A DNA stretch of 64,000 nt from Varroa destructor (GCF_002443255.2 NW_019211454.1:53076118-53140117), one strand, 5' to 3'; shown: positions 22,401 through 36,620, counted from the stretch's first letter. The notes: generated from the sequence alone by a model not told the origin. Program-made: numbers and translations.

Positions 22401-23130
22401 CTTTTTCGAAGGTCCAATAACTGGCAGATGTGTACGAAAATGGTGTAGCAATCCAGAGCACTCTCGCCCGATATGCGAGAGATGTCTTATTGCCTTTAGT
22501 GAAATTCGAGTTGCACTTACCACACAGGAACTAAGCACGCGTGCCTTAAAACGTGCCTTAAAAAGTCGTTTTCAAAGGTTTTTGGTTCATTTATGGAACA
22601 TTGTGCTATATTTAGATGTTTTTTTTTATGCGATATGCAGTGCATAGGTTAGCATGCAAACAACATCTAAATTTAAATGGTCTTAGTTTTTTTTACCCTA
22701 AAGAGATTTCTAAATTGTGTAAGCTAAAACGTGAGACAAGTATCAAGAAAATGGCTTTCGAATGAATGAATGAATGAATGAAAGGTAAAGTGTAATGGTC
22801 TATAACGAGACAATTATTAGACGCGGTGTCCTAATGGACGCATTACGATCATGAAACTATTCACTATAGTTGTAATGGCTATTATGATCAGTATATAACT
22901 AAGCAGCAAACTACACAAGTTGCAGATTAAGTTAATTATAGACCATTTTACTGGGCTACATTAAGAGATGAAAGCAATAGTAAGATAAAGGCAAACAAGA
23001 GAAATTATATAGAAAGATTTTTAGAATGTAGTAGGAAGTTCACTCTGGCTTGCATTACTGGACTTACGTAATTGTTACGGTTTCCGTGCATACGAGTGTT
23101 TTCGATTTCGACGGATTAGCCATTAGTTAT
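19500..23130. other. AT-rich stretch without recognisable genes
   Basis: Only short unrelated frames. Notable small items are an 18-base perfect palindrome at 21307-21324 (GCTGCATGTACATGCAGC) and an AATG microsatellite of about five units at 22761-22782. Confidence 0.5.
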
Positions 23131-23139
23131 AGTTTCGAT

Positions 23140-23164
23140 TATATATATATATATATATATATAT
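23140..23164. repeat. (AT)n microsatellite
   Basis: About 12 AT units, ending at the border of a GC-richer block (about 23170-23780). Confidence 0.95.
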
Positions 23165-23780
23165 GAGGAAGGTGGTTGAGGCCCCGCCAACGACCACACC
23201 ACGAGCACCATTGAGACGGTACATTAAGATAGTAGAACGACGCCATTGGCTGCGGAAGATAATAGCGGTTGTTATTTCCGCTTTCGCACCGAGTTGAGCT
23301 CTCCTGTTCTTACTAGAAAAAAAGGGAAACGACTCCGTTCGGCTTTTGCTTGCAATCAATGTTGCAACTTCTCAGTTCTTCGAGGCTTCTTAAGCGGCGA
23401 AGTGAGTCCGCTTTGCTCATGGCACCGTGGTGTCATTGCTGCCGCCTCATCGGCGGCGGAAGTGAGATACCAAATGAGTTGAGAGGGGTCCGTCCGTTGG
23501 TGGTCATTCCGACATCGGTGACACCTTGCGAAACCCAAGTCACATCCCGTTCACGCCAATATCGCACGTTGGTGCCCCCCGCCATCAGCCTTTCCGATCA
23601 TTACGCTGCGCGTAGGCGATTGGCGTAACGAAAGGTGGCCACGCCGGATGGAATCGTTGGTCGTCACCGACGTGTTTCTGCTATCTCTTTGTGAAAAAGT
23701 ACAACGGAACGTCGAGAACCCACAAAGACGCAAGGACGAAAAATCGAGCCAGATTGGCGAGGTACACAGCTTTTTAAAAC
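23165..23780. other. GC-rich block, function unknown
   Basis: It starts abruptly after an (AT)n tract and is rich in CG and CGGCGG-like motifs. Both strands have frames of 60 to 101 codons, all overlapping one another, and none shows a recognisable domain. It might be a regulatory element, an untranslated exon or an old repeat. Confidence 0.3.
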
Positions 23781-26700
23781 GTTCGGTTCCATTACAGACA
23801 CTTGCCTGCTTTTCAGTACTAACCTTAATTGAATTCAAATAGGAGACTGCATTCACAGTAAAGAAAACAAGAAAAGGGGGATGTAGACGGGTGTTGCAGA
23901 GAGACTACTGATAATATTGTGAATGGATTGCTATGGCGTATAAAAGCATGCCCACAACTAGCGAGGTGTGAATAGATGGCCTGCGCAAAGTAGTGCTGCG
24001 ATACATGAATAAATTATAGACTGTAATTTTGCGAGAAACGGCGTTCATTAAATTGACACATTCCCTACGTAGAAATTATAAGAGTGGCTTGTCAGCATAT
24101 ATTCTCTAAAGGCAGCAATGTCTGTTTAGTGATGTGCGACATTGCTGCTTGAGGAGGTTGTACTTACTTTTTATCTTTAAATTTCCTAACTATAGTGCTC
24201 TCTTGGATTTACTACTTTGAAATTGACTCGTGCAGGTATTCGTGCAGGAATTTGATATAGATTAAAGGGGGCGCTACTAATACATCCTTCAGTCATTATC
24301 TGCATCGTTAGGTTTAGCTAGATAGCCTATAGTGTTTGGTGTGACAGTACAAAAACTAGGTCTCGAACATTACTTCTTAGGCCATCCCCGATTTCCAGGT
24401 ATAAAAATATCCTATAATATATTCGAGTATGTAGACGTGTCGCATCTTATACAAACGTCCAGCAACAGATAACGTACCGGCGATACGGTTGGAATGGAAG
24501 GACGTTGCGAAGACGTTGACATGAGCACGGCTTCTCAAACAAAGACGAACTATCTGCTGAGATATGCTACCATAATAGCTGCCCGTCCTTGCTGTCATGA
24601 CGCTCAAGTAAAAATATAAACATTCCAATGTACAGCGTGGCGATGACCGGTGATGCGGCGGGAATGGTACGGAATAGCACCGTTTGGACTAGTCTCCGTT
24701 TCGTCGAGTTTTTTTGCTTAACTTAAATAGCTAAGTTAAAAAATTAAAATAAGTGATTCAATATTGAATGGCATATGTTAAAATACCTACACTAAATAGA
24801 CAGAATAAAAGTACCAACACAGAATGTCACACGTGCAGTTGCTACATCACCAGCGCGCTCGTTATTTACCATTTAGAAGTTTGGAGACATTTGCATTTGA
24901 GGCACAACAAGTACAGACAGGAATGGCTTAGTCAATAGCACGCTCTGCACACGTCAGTGTAATTCTGGCGTAGCTTCACGTCGCCTTGAAGGCCAAAGAG
25001 ATTTTTCGTACAACAAATTTTTGTACGTCACTTTGTAAATGAACAGACCGGATAGTCAACAACGGACGAAAAGAAGCACATGTACCGCTTTGTGTCGGGG
25101 CTGACACTCTGCAATGTAGCCTACTCTTTACGGCTGGGGCCTGAAGTGGACGTAGTTGTGCCGCGGGCCCCTTGCGAATTATGTTCCATAGTAATGCATC
25201 ACGGTTCAAACGTAGGATGATTTAATACATAGGGAGAAGAGGTTGAAAGTTCACCGCAAATTTGAAAAACCTCTAAGTGCAGACAAGCGATAAGGTAGCT
25301 CTTTGTATTTAGAGTAAACTGAAGAAAGGGAAATGTAAAAAGGAATATGAAATCGATTAGGTTATTATGTTGTTAGAGACTTTATTATCCAGCTGAGGTC
25401 ATTATTATTACGTGTTTTGCCCAAATGAAAACCCATATTAATGAAAATAAGTATGAGTTTATCGAGTCTGCTAATGTACGCACAAAACAAGTTGTACTCT
25501 ATTTGATGTCAGCTTTGATTGTCGATTTCTCCTACTACTTTTGGAGGGATAGTAACTTATAGGGGTTATTATTATAGACTGTCTACCAAAATACATTTAA
25601 TGCATACTGATTGGCTAATCAAAAACTCGCTTGAAAGCTAATTTGATGCGAGGGTTTAACATTGACATGACTAAAATACTAAGTCATAAACTTTGTCTAC
25701 GCGTGCAGGTATCACGCCGAAAACGTTACTGAAAGGGAAAAACAACTTACTCACCATTTGCAGGGCAGTGCTTTGTTATCAAATTAAAATTAAAAAATTT
25801 TAAGTACATTTTAAAACACAAATAGTGAAGCATCCTTGTTACCCAGCAAATGGATGATCGGAAGCAATTTAGCCAAACGTAATTACTAGTATGCTTAGTT
25901 GCAATGGCCCGATTCAAAAAGAAAAAACCGCCGGGCCGTTGGCAGCTTCAGTTACAATTTCCGCGCAATTCGTATACGCTGCGGCTGTTTTTTACCCAAC
26001 TTAAAGCTAAACTAGTGGGGCAAACCGCACTTCTACCAGCAAAGGCATCTTCCACCACGAGTATGGCGTAGCCAAAGTGGTACGAGATTCGATGAAATCT
26101 GTCGTTGAAAACGGAAATCATAATAAGCTTACTTTTACACTAACGAAAGGCTTTTCAGCGCAATCGAGTTCTCTCTTTGAATTTCGAGAAACGTATTCAA
26201 TTAAGCTATGCATAACTATATTTTTCTTCACACGTAATATAACAGTGATACAAGCAATAAGCCTCTGATAAGCGAGACTTTGACGAAGCGTATGGTAGAT
26301 AGCCTGTGAAAGCAATGTCGAGGCTGTCAAAACTTCACTATGGCTTTTTATATAAAAATTTTCCGTCAATGCATTCTAAACAAGTGTTTCACTGTTTGCC
26401 AATTCCCTAAAGACGAGCTGTTTTTTTCCTTTCTCGCAGAAGCTATGCTTGCTCAGTCGTACTTCTGGTTTACGTGCATTCGTTTGCACCTGACATTCCG
26501 TTAATTAACTTTTGAATTGAGGACAGTTCTTCCTTCGAGGGCCTCCGTTATGACGTCCTTCAACACTAAAACGGGCTCGGGTCTTTCACGCAGAGTGCGT
26601 AAAAGTGATGTGTAATATGTTAGCCTCGCCTGCCACCTTCCCTTTGACCATACAGACAGCATTTGACTCAAGCGTATTGGTCTCGTGAGTACTAGCATAT

Positions 26701-29400
26701 CTGCTGTTCCATAGAAATCTGAATGGATCTGTCAGCCTTTCGTCGTCTATCTTCCTCGCAGGTAAATTAATTTTTAGTAATATTTTTATTGGAAATGTTC
26801 AGCGTTTTTTTTTTTTACTGTTACAAAATTCCTTTCAGGTAGGTGCTTTTCACAGAGAAAAATTTAACAAAAGATAAACAGACCATTACTGTGGGTATGA
26901 GCTGGGGAGACCGGCCTATCTGAATGAAGCTGTTCTTGTGTTTAGTCGTGTAGCAATGTTCGCCTGTTCACATATTTGAATAACATGTCGTAATGCTGCT
27001 ATACAGACATTGATGTAATTTGGGGGAAGCTACATACGATGGATTGCACAGAAGCTTGCGGAAAGTACATGTGTAACATAGTAATAATAAGCCTGTGCAC
27101 CTGTACGTTGACGATATGGTCTGCGTTAAACAGCTCTATTTTCATACAGACTTCTCTTACGATAGCCATAATAATATATGATTGCGGGAGCTATTTTTGT
27201 TGCAGGACATCGTTTTCTTACGGTGCTTCACCTTGCAATTTTCTTTAAAGCAATTTTTAAGGTCAAAAACTCCTAACGCACTTGAACTCTGAGGTTACCG
27301 ATCGATATTGTGGTGAACAGGTTGCGGGTTAAGACGGCCAAGACCGCGAAGGTTCCAACGAGACTAAGGTAATTAAAGAGCCCTTACCCTGCTGCGAACT
27401 CTCAAAGAAGTGCGACCTCAAGTGGTTTCTTATTCTGATAAGTAGTATAGAACAGCGGTTGTCTGAAATCTACAGAAAATAGGAACAGAACTCGATTATT
27501 TTGGTTCACACTTCACAGTGGCACAGTGACCCATTTCCGAGATTCGAGCTGCACCAAACGCCATAACGATCTTGGCGTATACATATTATTCTAATACAGC
27601 ATACACTCATGCGACGTTTCATTGCCTAACTGTTGCGCACCTGTAACTATATCACCTTCTACAACGCATCGATATGTTATAGCGTTTCATAAACGGGAGG
27701 CACCATGGTGCTCGCGTGTAAATATGCAAAACTAACAGTGCGACCGTTTCAAAGGTAGACCAAGCAGCTTTTACTTTTGTGTGCATACGCAACGATAATA
27801 TGTAGATAGAATCGGAGACAAAAGCAAATTGGAAACAAACAGGCACGTAATATAAAAATCGTAAACGTAGCGTTGCGCCTGATGTACCGAGCCTCGAGAT
27901 AATACGAAACGATGGTATTGATTCGTAAATACACGCGTTCGATATTTCGGATTTCTTGCGAAGGCTGATTTTGTCAGCAATTCGAGGTGCGGCAGAGCTG
28001 GATTAGGACACTATTTTTCAAATGAAACGTCTTTTTTTTTTTCACATTCAAATATGGTTTTGCCCAATGCGTCCTCATTACGTTCTGCAACATGATTAAA
28101 TGAGCGTAAATATCTGAAGCGTTTCGATGATATTTCAACGGGCCTGTTCCTTGTGCCTATAGCCAATGGCTCTTTTCGGCTCTTCTGATCTTAGGTTATT
28201 AATGAAGTGCAAAAAACCAATAAGATAAATGAGGCGATTTTAGGTGTGTACAGTTTATTATGGAGTGTTTCTGATTTGATACACCCCCAGACTATGGCAA
28301 TTTGCTGGAAAACAATAGGATAACAGGAACACTAAAATGTGACCAGTGAAGATTGTCACCTATTCCTCAGCGAACTCGATAATTAAAACGTCAGCATTTA
28401 CAGACCATAAAATGTCCGTTTGATATCAACCTACGAAGGCAACCGCAGTATTTAACGTATTAGCTTATTGAAATATTGCCTTCCTTGCAAAGGCGGGGCG
28501 GACGTAATCTTTACCGGTAGAACGCTGTTTTGTCTTCCCAATGATCTTGCAGTTGTGAGCATTTGTTACTTTGCTATTAATGTGCGGGAATTGTTATTGT
28601 TGTGTTGAAAAGAAACAAAGTTTAAGTTTGATAAAAGCGGCTGAAACCAAGTATCTTTTCAAAACAAGCAGCATGGAACTTGTTAATGTTATATTGGATT
28701 ATACTTTACAAGAAGTAGACTTTAAGGTGTGTCAACAGGGTGTATTTGTAGAAGTACCCCCATGAGATAAAATAGAGCCTTTGAGCTATGTGAGAAGTGC
28801 AGAAATTCTTTGAATTACACATGGCTGATGTAGTATACACAAAAAACTTGCTTCCCAAAAGAAATGGTTTCGAAATCTTCAATCGGTCCTCTAACAGATT
28901 ATTGAAGGCAATATTCTTATCTGATCATTTCCAATATTGAATCAAAGGACTAGAATTTCGCTTTAGCTTTTGGATTCTGGTTCCATTGGCTAGATCGGGC
29001 CTTGACTTTATACAACGAACGCCAGCTGCAGCGAAAAGTTCTCCTGTCAAAAGTTTACGGTCTGAACATCTTTTGATAGCTCCAAAGAATATTTAGAGCG
29101 AACTGACATACGGGGCCTCCAGCATAGCGGATCTCAGGGAATATTGCGCAAGCTGCCGCAAAACTATGCTCAAAACCTCCGAGTTCGATCTTGTGAGTGC
29201 TCATATTCAATAATACGTCCAGCCATTTATTGTTGGCTCGTAGCACAGGAAAAATGCTCAACCTTAACTTACTAAGAAGTCATTATTATTTAAATTCTGT
29301 CATTAAAATTACATTTCAAAAAAGCTGCATGGAAAACGCGTCTGAGAACATGTTCATATGCCTTTCGCTAGAACCTCCCTGGCTCATCTAACAATACCTG
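23781..29400. other. AT-rich stretch without recognisable genes
   Basis: Scattered short frames only. A 55-codon frame at 25904-26071 on the plus strand (MARFKKKKPPGRWQLQLQ at its start, GCAATGG start context, TAG stop) is basic at the N-terminus and unrecognised. A short segment near 27313-27369 ends at a possible donor (CTAAG|GTAATT), but no matching acceptor was found. Confidence 0.4.
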
Positions 29401-30480
29401 AAAAACACTCCCTACGAGATGATAGCGGCCGCCCCAGAAGACGCCGCATGGATTCATGAACCAACAACATTGTTCTACCGATTGCAAGCTGGCATTATAT
29501 CATCACTAGAAAAAATAATTGCAGCAGTAACAACGTAAGAACCAGTAAACGAGGCTAAATAAACGAATAGATGTAACTTTTGGTTATTTACGAATGTTTG
29601 TGTGTGTGTATATGTGAATGTTCATGCCAAGTCTATGCTCTGGCTGGTGTACGACGGTTAAGTGCGCAAGTGTCCCGAAACGAGAGTGTACACCTACAAA
29701 CAGCCCGAGATCAGATGGTCCGTAAGTTGTCTTGCCCCCTGTATTTCACTTCCTTCGAACGAGCGATAAACCGCCCGCCTATTCATACTCCTACACAGAA
29801 AAAGAAAATGACTGAGTTCTCTCTCAGCCAGAACAGGTTATTGCCGTAACTGGTTGCCACAGTCGGTAACCATGGATCCTCTCCACCGTAAGTTGAAGAG
29901 AAGAAATCATTGTCGGTACTGCGAGCTAGCGTTATTGTCAATGTGGGTATCGTCGCCAATGTTGTTATAGTCGTCGCCATATTTGCGCTTTGGGGCAGCG
30001 GTAGACAGGTCAGCTGTAAACGTTAAAGTTGCTTCTGTTGTTACCGTGCGCTGGTATCGTTCTGTTTCTTTTGGCCTGCAGGCGAATCGACCGACGAGTG
30101 CACCCTATTGGTGCCTAAGGCCTCGCAACAGCATGACAGTAGGCCATGGCCTACGCTCAACAGCCATCGCTACTTGTCTTGGTCGCTAGCTTGCCGGATG
30201 GCCTCGCAGACCCTTACGGTTCTTAACAAGCAATAATGCCTAGCAAATACACGAAAACTAGAGCCGCTCTTGCTAGAGCGGTCCTATATACCATTTTCTG
30301 GCCCACACGGCATTGGTCTGCCAAGCGAGGTTAGGCCAAAAACGAACCTTTCTTCTCGTAGAAGAATGAACATCTCTCAGTCTTGATACTTCTGCTGTTG
30401 CAGCCTCCGTGATAGCTAGCCATTGTCGAGTCCTCACGAGGAGAAGAAGAAAGAAGAAGCTAGCGCTGTCGTGCATCGTT
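29400..30480. other. GC-richer block, unknown
   Basis: Mixed GC-rich sequence with overlapping frames of about 65 to 90 codons on both strands, none recognisable, and a short GT-rich run near 29598-29609. Interpreted as possible regulatory or untranslated-exon sequence. Confidence 0.25.
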
Positions 30481-31399
30481 ATTGTTAACAATTGTTGTTT
30501 TCTCGCTCTTCGAAAAACACTCAGACCTGGTTGTCGATATTAATCTGTATCTACTGACGAACCAGACATACAGCCGGTGTATCTAGTACCGATAAGCTCA
30601 TAATGTTCAGGTTAGGTTATGAGAGTATTTGCATCGAGTAAACAAGTGTGAATGAAAATCATCTTAGTAGACTCACAAATTGCGTGGCTGCTGGGGGTGC
30701 GCGCCTTCATACATAACGAAGGTCAGAGCTTAATGAGCGCTAAGCAAAACCTAATACATTTGAAGAAGGAACGACTCTTAATAACTTGTTGTGTACTTTA
30801 TGATTCATTTAGATTAGTATTAGATCCATCTGATGGAGGCTTACCTATTTATTTTTGAACATAGTTGCCAACTAAGTAACACAACTGAAAGCATTGAACA
30901 TCCTTTTTGTACACGCTAACATTGGTAATGGGCGAAGTCAAAAAATATCGTTATCTGGGCGAACTTTTTTTAGTCCTGAATAGATCGACTGAGTGCTGTG
31001 AATTTTCATAGAGAGTCAGTAAATTTCACAGAGCTTATCATCTGTTTACGGCTGTTTTAATTATACATTTAAGTGCTTCAACCAAAACGAAAGTGGCCTA
31101 CTTTTATATGCTTCGTAAATATTATTCTATTATTAATACACCATATTACTCTACGGCCTGTGTATATCAGATTGTATATTATTTGTATACATAGAAAAAA
31201 AAGTGATACATACAGAATGGGACGCCTTGCTTTCTACGCGTCAATAGTTTTTTCATAGCATAGTTTCAACTTTTACCGCAATTTTTCTGACAACATACAT
31301 CTTTGATTGCGCAAACAAATTTCAATTGTACATTGCTAATGCTACATTCAGTATCGAAACATTGTACGCTTACATCACTATTATAGACGATTACCGCAC

Positions 31400-32320
31400 C
31401 GAACATCAGCCATCGTGCACACACACATACATATAAGCGTACGTAACGAACACGGCGTTGTGAGAAACGAGAATAACGGTCGGGTTTCTCAAGAGGGAAC
31501 CAACCAAAGGAGAGAAAGGGAGAAATCTAGCGAACGAGCGAGTTCTCCTTATTCACCCACTGCGCCTATCGACTCTCCCCCGAATTTCCAGCAAGGAATC
31601 TACACCCTCAGACCCCATAGGCTAGAGTTTCTTCCACTAGTTTCCCTAGCTTTTCCGTTGAAGCGGAGATCTAGCTTATTTCGACACACACACACACGCC
31701 CTTACAAACGTATACAGGGTGCGTTGCGGAAAACCAAGAGAGACATATTATCAGCGACACTTTCTTCCGATCGGTCGCAAATGGTCGGGCTACATTCACT
31801 TCCGTTCGACGGTGCTTGCAACAGTGCCGATGAAGCTGCCGAAGGACCCGAACCAGCCTGCAAATACGAACAGTAATAGTAGTTGTGTGGAAGTACACCA
31901 ACCAACCAACGGTGCTCCCCACGCAGCTCCCTACAGCTTCCGCCGTTTCCACCTGCTGCTGCTGCTGCCACTGTTAGCCGAGCGAGGCCAATTGCCGTCG
32001 TCCTCCGCTTCATCCACTACTCCGTTATACTGGACGCACGGGCATATGAAAGCTCGTACGACTACTGCAGTTGCAACTGCTGCTGCCTTTGCACCTCATC
32101 GTAGTTTTCGATGTAGCGGTGGTCTGTAGACAAACCGTTAGAGAAGGACCGGGTTTTAGGAAATGGGAAGGATAGAGCAGGCGGATGCAGGTATTCAGGC
32201 CAAGTAGGCTCCTAAGCGCGACTGCATCTCTCTCTAGTGCACATAACATTTCCGTTCATTCTTTCCTCTCTTAATTCCTCTGGGTACGCGTGTAGCTGTA
32301 GACGATGCCTACGGTGCATA
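31400..32320. other. GC-rich island with CTG/CAG runs
   Basis: Contains a CA run (about 31684-31698), a CTGCTGCTGCTGCTGC run near 31952-31967 and overlapping frames of 153 and 136 codons on the plus strand and 93 to 103 codons on the minus strand. No frame has a recognisable domain, and the open frames look like a by-product of few stop codons. It could be a promoter or a 5' untranslated exon. Confidence 0.3.
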
Positions 32321-33046
32321 TTCGGGCTATTGTTTTTATCCAGGAAAGCGTAGAATCGATAAATGAAGTACGAATCTATTGTTTCCCACTTTTCTTTACA
32401 TTATGTAAGAACACACAGGACATCTTGTAAGGTTAACTTCATTATGTGACTCGTGAAGAAGATGCATACACGCATCGAATATGCACGTGTGTTGTAGATG
32501 ATAAATGTGTACGCTGTAATTATCTAATTTCATTTGTCGGAGTAATTGAATCTAAAGTGGAAACAGCTTTAAATAGGCATAGATTAACCCGCCTAAATTC
32601 GATGACTGGTATTCAACTCCTCTCCAAATGAAGAACAACAATTGAAATAATAATAATTTATAAAACTAACGCCCACTATGCGCTCGTATATGTTATTTCG
32701 TATTTAGGTAATATAACGCTTGGATAAGGAATACGAGTTCATATAACTACAAAAGCTAACTGCAATATAGATAGTAGCCCAAATATCTACTCACGAAAAC
32801 CTTCGAGCAGCAGAATAATTAGGCTAATTCGTCGATACGAATGCTACAAAGCAGAAAAAAGACACTGCATGGCCTATTTGCTTCGTCCATTTTTATTGCA
32901 CTCGTTTCATGGGTTTCTTGCAGAAGCCGGAAATTGAAATCTAGTAGTCGTAGTAATATTTATGATCAGAACAGGTCTAAGCATTCGAAGAAAATGGAGC
33001 AATATAAAAGAGAGAGGTAATTTGTAAGTTATGTTTCAGTGCCTGA

Positions 33047-33298
33047 GGGCTTTTAGGTCAGACTTACGCCAGCAAGCCGTATCTAGAAATGGTGTGTGAC
33101 GCTGGCTGGGAGAGCGGGGTGGTCCGGTTGAGGCCGTTAAAAGAACGGCCACCCAACGCTAGCCGGGTGACACTGATTGAGCCAGACCAGCGTAGGATTC
33201 CAAAGCCACGGAGGAAACTTTTTAGTGATATTCTGAGGCTGACTGTTATCGCAGTCACTGTTCTGTTCATAAATTCAACTGGCTGTTACTGTTATTGA
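33047..33298 (+). other. Open frame with a C-terminal membrane-like segment
   Basis: Open from 33047, with an ATG at 33089, ending in a TGA. From the ATG it encodes 69 residues: a basic middle (RRIPKPRRKLFSDILR) and then a hydrophobic stretch (LTVIAVTVLFIN) close to the end. This looks like a short tail-anchored or signal-anchor protein, or the first exon of a longer type II membrane protein. A good acceptor-like sequence (ATGTTTCAG) lies at 33039. A chance frame in a GC-richer block remains quite possible. Confidence 0.25.
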
Positions 33299-33299
33299 T

Positions 33300-34060
33300 A
33301 CTGCTGTTAGTTAGCACCACCCGTTTTTGCACGCTTTTGGTCGCATATACCCCCGACACTTTGTTCCAAGGCGTTGCTTGCTTGCCCATATATTTATCTC
33401 GGCGGGGCTGCACAACCGAGAAAGTTTTAAGCCAAACCTAGGCCAGCTAGAACGGACGGCTTTAAGGGAGAGGAGGATGTGTCATGATGGCCGCAATGGG
33501 CGCAGCAGGGATGGATAACAGCGGTATGGCACTTTCCAGCTAACGATTTTCCAGGCAACGCCGAGCATGATGCTACATGTGCAGCTATTGCGGACGAAGC
33601 CAGTCCACACTAATAGCGCAAGAGGCGACGAGCAGATATAGGGTGCAAGAGGGGGTATGTAATAAGGATTGAGAAACGTACACATTTTCAATTTTTCACT
33701 GTTGCTATGCCTAGTACTTCTATAGTTGTTCCTGCGGCCACTGTCGCTGCTGTGTGCCATTGTGCTGCTGGGAATGACCAAAGAGATGACACTACCACTA
33801 TTGCTACTCTAATTCGTTTCTATTCATGTATTTCGCGAAGTAGGCAAAACCTCTTTGAGCAGAGGGAGGGAGTTTGGGCTCTTTGTGGGTCTTTCTTTCT
33901 CAAAGGCCCGGTAATCCTCCGCCCGGGCTACTATTTCCGTGTGCTAGCAACATATCAGCTCAGGTTCCAGTTCAAAGTCATATCACGGTTTCGCTTCTTA
34001 ACGTCGGGATTAATGATCGCTATTACTAATGCTATTCAAATACTCGAATGCTGAACGTAA
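33300..34060. other. GC-richer block, unknown
   Basis: Overlapping frames on both strands (up to 115 codons at 33707-34054) without recognisable domains; GCTGCT- and GCCACTG-like triplet runs. Confidence 0.25.
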
Positions 34061-35500
34061 TGTCTATCACTTATAATAATTGCGAGCGAAAATTAGGTGC
34101 GCCATACTAAGAGCGTACTGTTAGAAGCTGACGCAGGTGACCGCTGAAGTATCATGCAATTGTCTGGCTGGAAACGAGATATTAAAAGGTGGCAATATTA
34201 TCATTTACGATCTCTGTGGTAAACGACGCTATAGCCATAGATCACCTTCGTGGGCAGAAACAATAAACTCTCTCCTCTGAGAACGAGGCCATTACTTTTC
34301 TGACCAACATTGGTTCGTTATACACCTTTAATTGAAACCTCCACGACTATAATGCTTCATTAATGTACATTTTCTCTTTTGTCCCATGAAATAATATTTA
34401 TTGAATTACATTACTAACAGTAAACAATCAACAGATAACCAGGTCTCTTACAGGTGATAGGCGTAGTTACATGAAGATTCACGTCGATATGCGGCCTTCG
34501 GATGCGTTGGTCAATCTCGATTGATAAAAAGACATGGGCAACAAATAGTATGACAAATTGATTTTTTTTTTATTCAGTCGAGTTGTGCTCACTTATTCGG
34601 CTAGCCAAATATAATAAATATAATAAATAAAATAGAATTTATTTTCTACCCGTGATAAGCATAATTTAGTGAAAAGCTATAAAAAAGAAAAGTATTTACT
34701 GAAAAAGAAGATAACAGTACTAACTTCGAATTCAACGAGAACCAAAATTAATTCGACTCTGAAATTCGAAAAAAACATATGCGGCTAAGCTAGATATCCC
34801 TCTCTGTTCCGAGTTTTATGTCCGGCATCCCCGTTAGGTATTTCATCAGACAGATGGCTGCCTCCCAGTACGAAATGAGGTCTGTCTATGCCCGGGTCAG
34901 AACCCAGACCAGAACGTGTCGCTAAGATCAACTGATAAATACGTTACTTACTAAGCGATCACGGAAGCTGGATATCTTTAGTGTGAACTAACATTCTTAA
35001 GTTACAATTAGCGATAATATCATTCCAGTTTTGACTGAACTTAGATTATCTCTACGTCTATCGGTATAAAGGCAAACAAAAACAATCCTGAATTATTAGT
35101 GATCTCAACCATGGCACTGTAAGTCGCCATAGAAAGCGTCCTTGTTTTCGTCGTTGCCATCGTTTAACTCGAATAAAATAGAATCATTCGTCAGAGTCGA
35201 TTAAGGACATGACAAAAACCTATAGAATTGTGGCAAAACCTATGAACACATATCATAATTGGCCATGGTATGGACCAACTTGAATGACAAAGCTTTTGCA
35301 GAACAATTCGAAGCTATGTTGAACACCAGAACACTTTTGCAGGGGCAGCGGCAGTAGCAGTAGCCGCTGTGGAGCTGTATAGAGGTGTACTTTCAGTGAG
35401 TCGCTCCGGTCTCGATTTTCTGCCTTCCTATTATACGGAACTATAGTGGCACGCTTCTCCCATTCAACGAACATTTCTCAGAAAAATGTGAAGAAACACA
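34061..35500. other. AT-rich stretch without recognisable genes
   Basis: An AAATATAATAAATATAATAAATA run near 34608-34630 and no convincing frame. Confidence 0.45.
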
Positions 35501-36100
35501 AGGAAAATATAAGGTCGATGATGGCTGAAGGAAGCAGGAATAGTTGTGAGCACCAGCCTACAGGCGAAAGTTTGGTCACGGTCTGTCTATGACCTTCACG
35601 CTCAAACGACGATTAACAATTTTGTTGGCGGAAAAAAGAGAAACATCGATCCTGTCTTACGGGTCGAGAGTAGCGTATATAGCGTATCGGGCGTCGCTGG
35701 TGCAGCAGCGGCAGAGGCCAGTCGCGGCACCCGACAGAGGCACCAACTTCAACGGGGGCAGTCTCCGAGTTTTTGGGCTGTTCTGCCAGTCTTCATTCGT
35801 GCTCCTTCTGGATGTTCTTCCTCACCCGCTCCTTACTGATGCAGCAGCATACAGCGTCGTAGTGTAAACGACAACGGCACATCATTTTTCCTGGCCGGCG
35901 AAGCAGATCGAACAGGGCCCCTTTGCTTGGTGGGCGCCCTGTTGCTGCCACCCAGCCGAGAAGCTGAGTGGACGGGCTAGACTCCCTGCCACGGGAGCAG
36001 GATCGCGTTGGGCCACGCTATTGGACCATCACGATTAGGGCAGCGCGCCTCATCCGCCAAAAGTGGTCTTTTTCATTACGTCGCCAAGCTTGGCCGTCCC
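35500..36100. other. GC-rich island, unknown
   Basis: GCAGCAGCGGCAG-like triplets and two overlapping plus-strand frames (97 and 92 codons), neither recognisable. Probably part of the same type of island as those at 31.4 and 37.1 kb. Confidence 0.25.
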
Positions 36101-36102
36101 GC

Positions 36103-36411
36103 CTAACTAGCTGCCTGGCCGTTGGGCAGTTGCTGTGCTGGCGTTGCTTTTTCCTGTACCCTGCCGGCTAGCGACTGACCACCAAAGGCAAGAGAAGTCG
36201 ACCGGGAGGCATAGCTCTTGTAGAAGAAGCAGTCGGTGTTGAGGAAGGGCTTGCAGAATAGGAGGGTGACGTAAAGAACAAAACAGAGTAGAAAAGTACA
36301 TTGGAAAGTAAAGTGACAGACCTGACTGGCTTTTTTTTCATATTCGACCGACGACCCGGCGACTCGCGTTGAGGAAGTAGCCTGTGGCTGGCTATCGGTC
36401 TTTTCATTCAT
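36103..36411 (-). other. Open frame with one predicted membrane segment
   Basis: A 102-codon minus-strand frame starts MNEKTDSQPQATSSTR, with a hydrophilic N-terminus of about 33 residues. A strongly hydrophobic stretch (FLLCFVLYVTLLFC) follows, then a polar tail. The layout fits a small single-pass protein. The DNA is a GC-rich block with overlapping frames on both strands, and a GTCTGT after codon 30 could be a donor that makes this a first exon. No homology recognised. Confidence 0.25.
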
Positions 36412-36620
36412 ACTCGCATATGTAGCGTGCTACCTATTTAGTTCGGCTCTATGCGCTATTTAAAACTTACAGGGTAGACTAGTTTACATGTTGCGCGATA
36501 ATCAGAATGGCTAGGCGAAGAGGAATAACCATCAATATGGTAAATGCGATCGGAACTATGTAATCCGTCATTTCGATTAAGCATACTGTGCTTGTATACT
36601 TGTTTTCAGTGTTTATTATA

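Noticed and set aside
31415..32129. Frames of 153 and 136 codons in the GC-rich island
   Set aside because: Both overlap each other and minus-strand frames, show no domain, and are expected where stop codons are rare.
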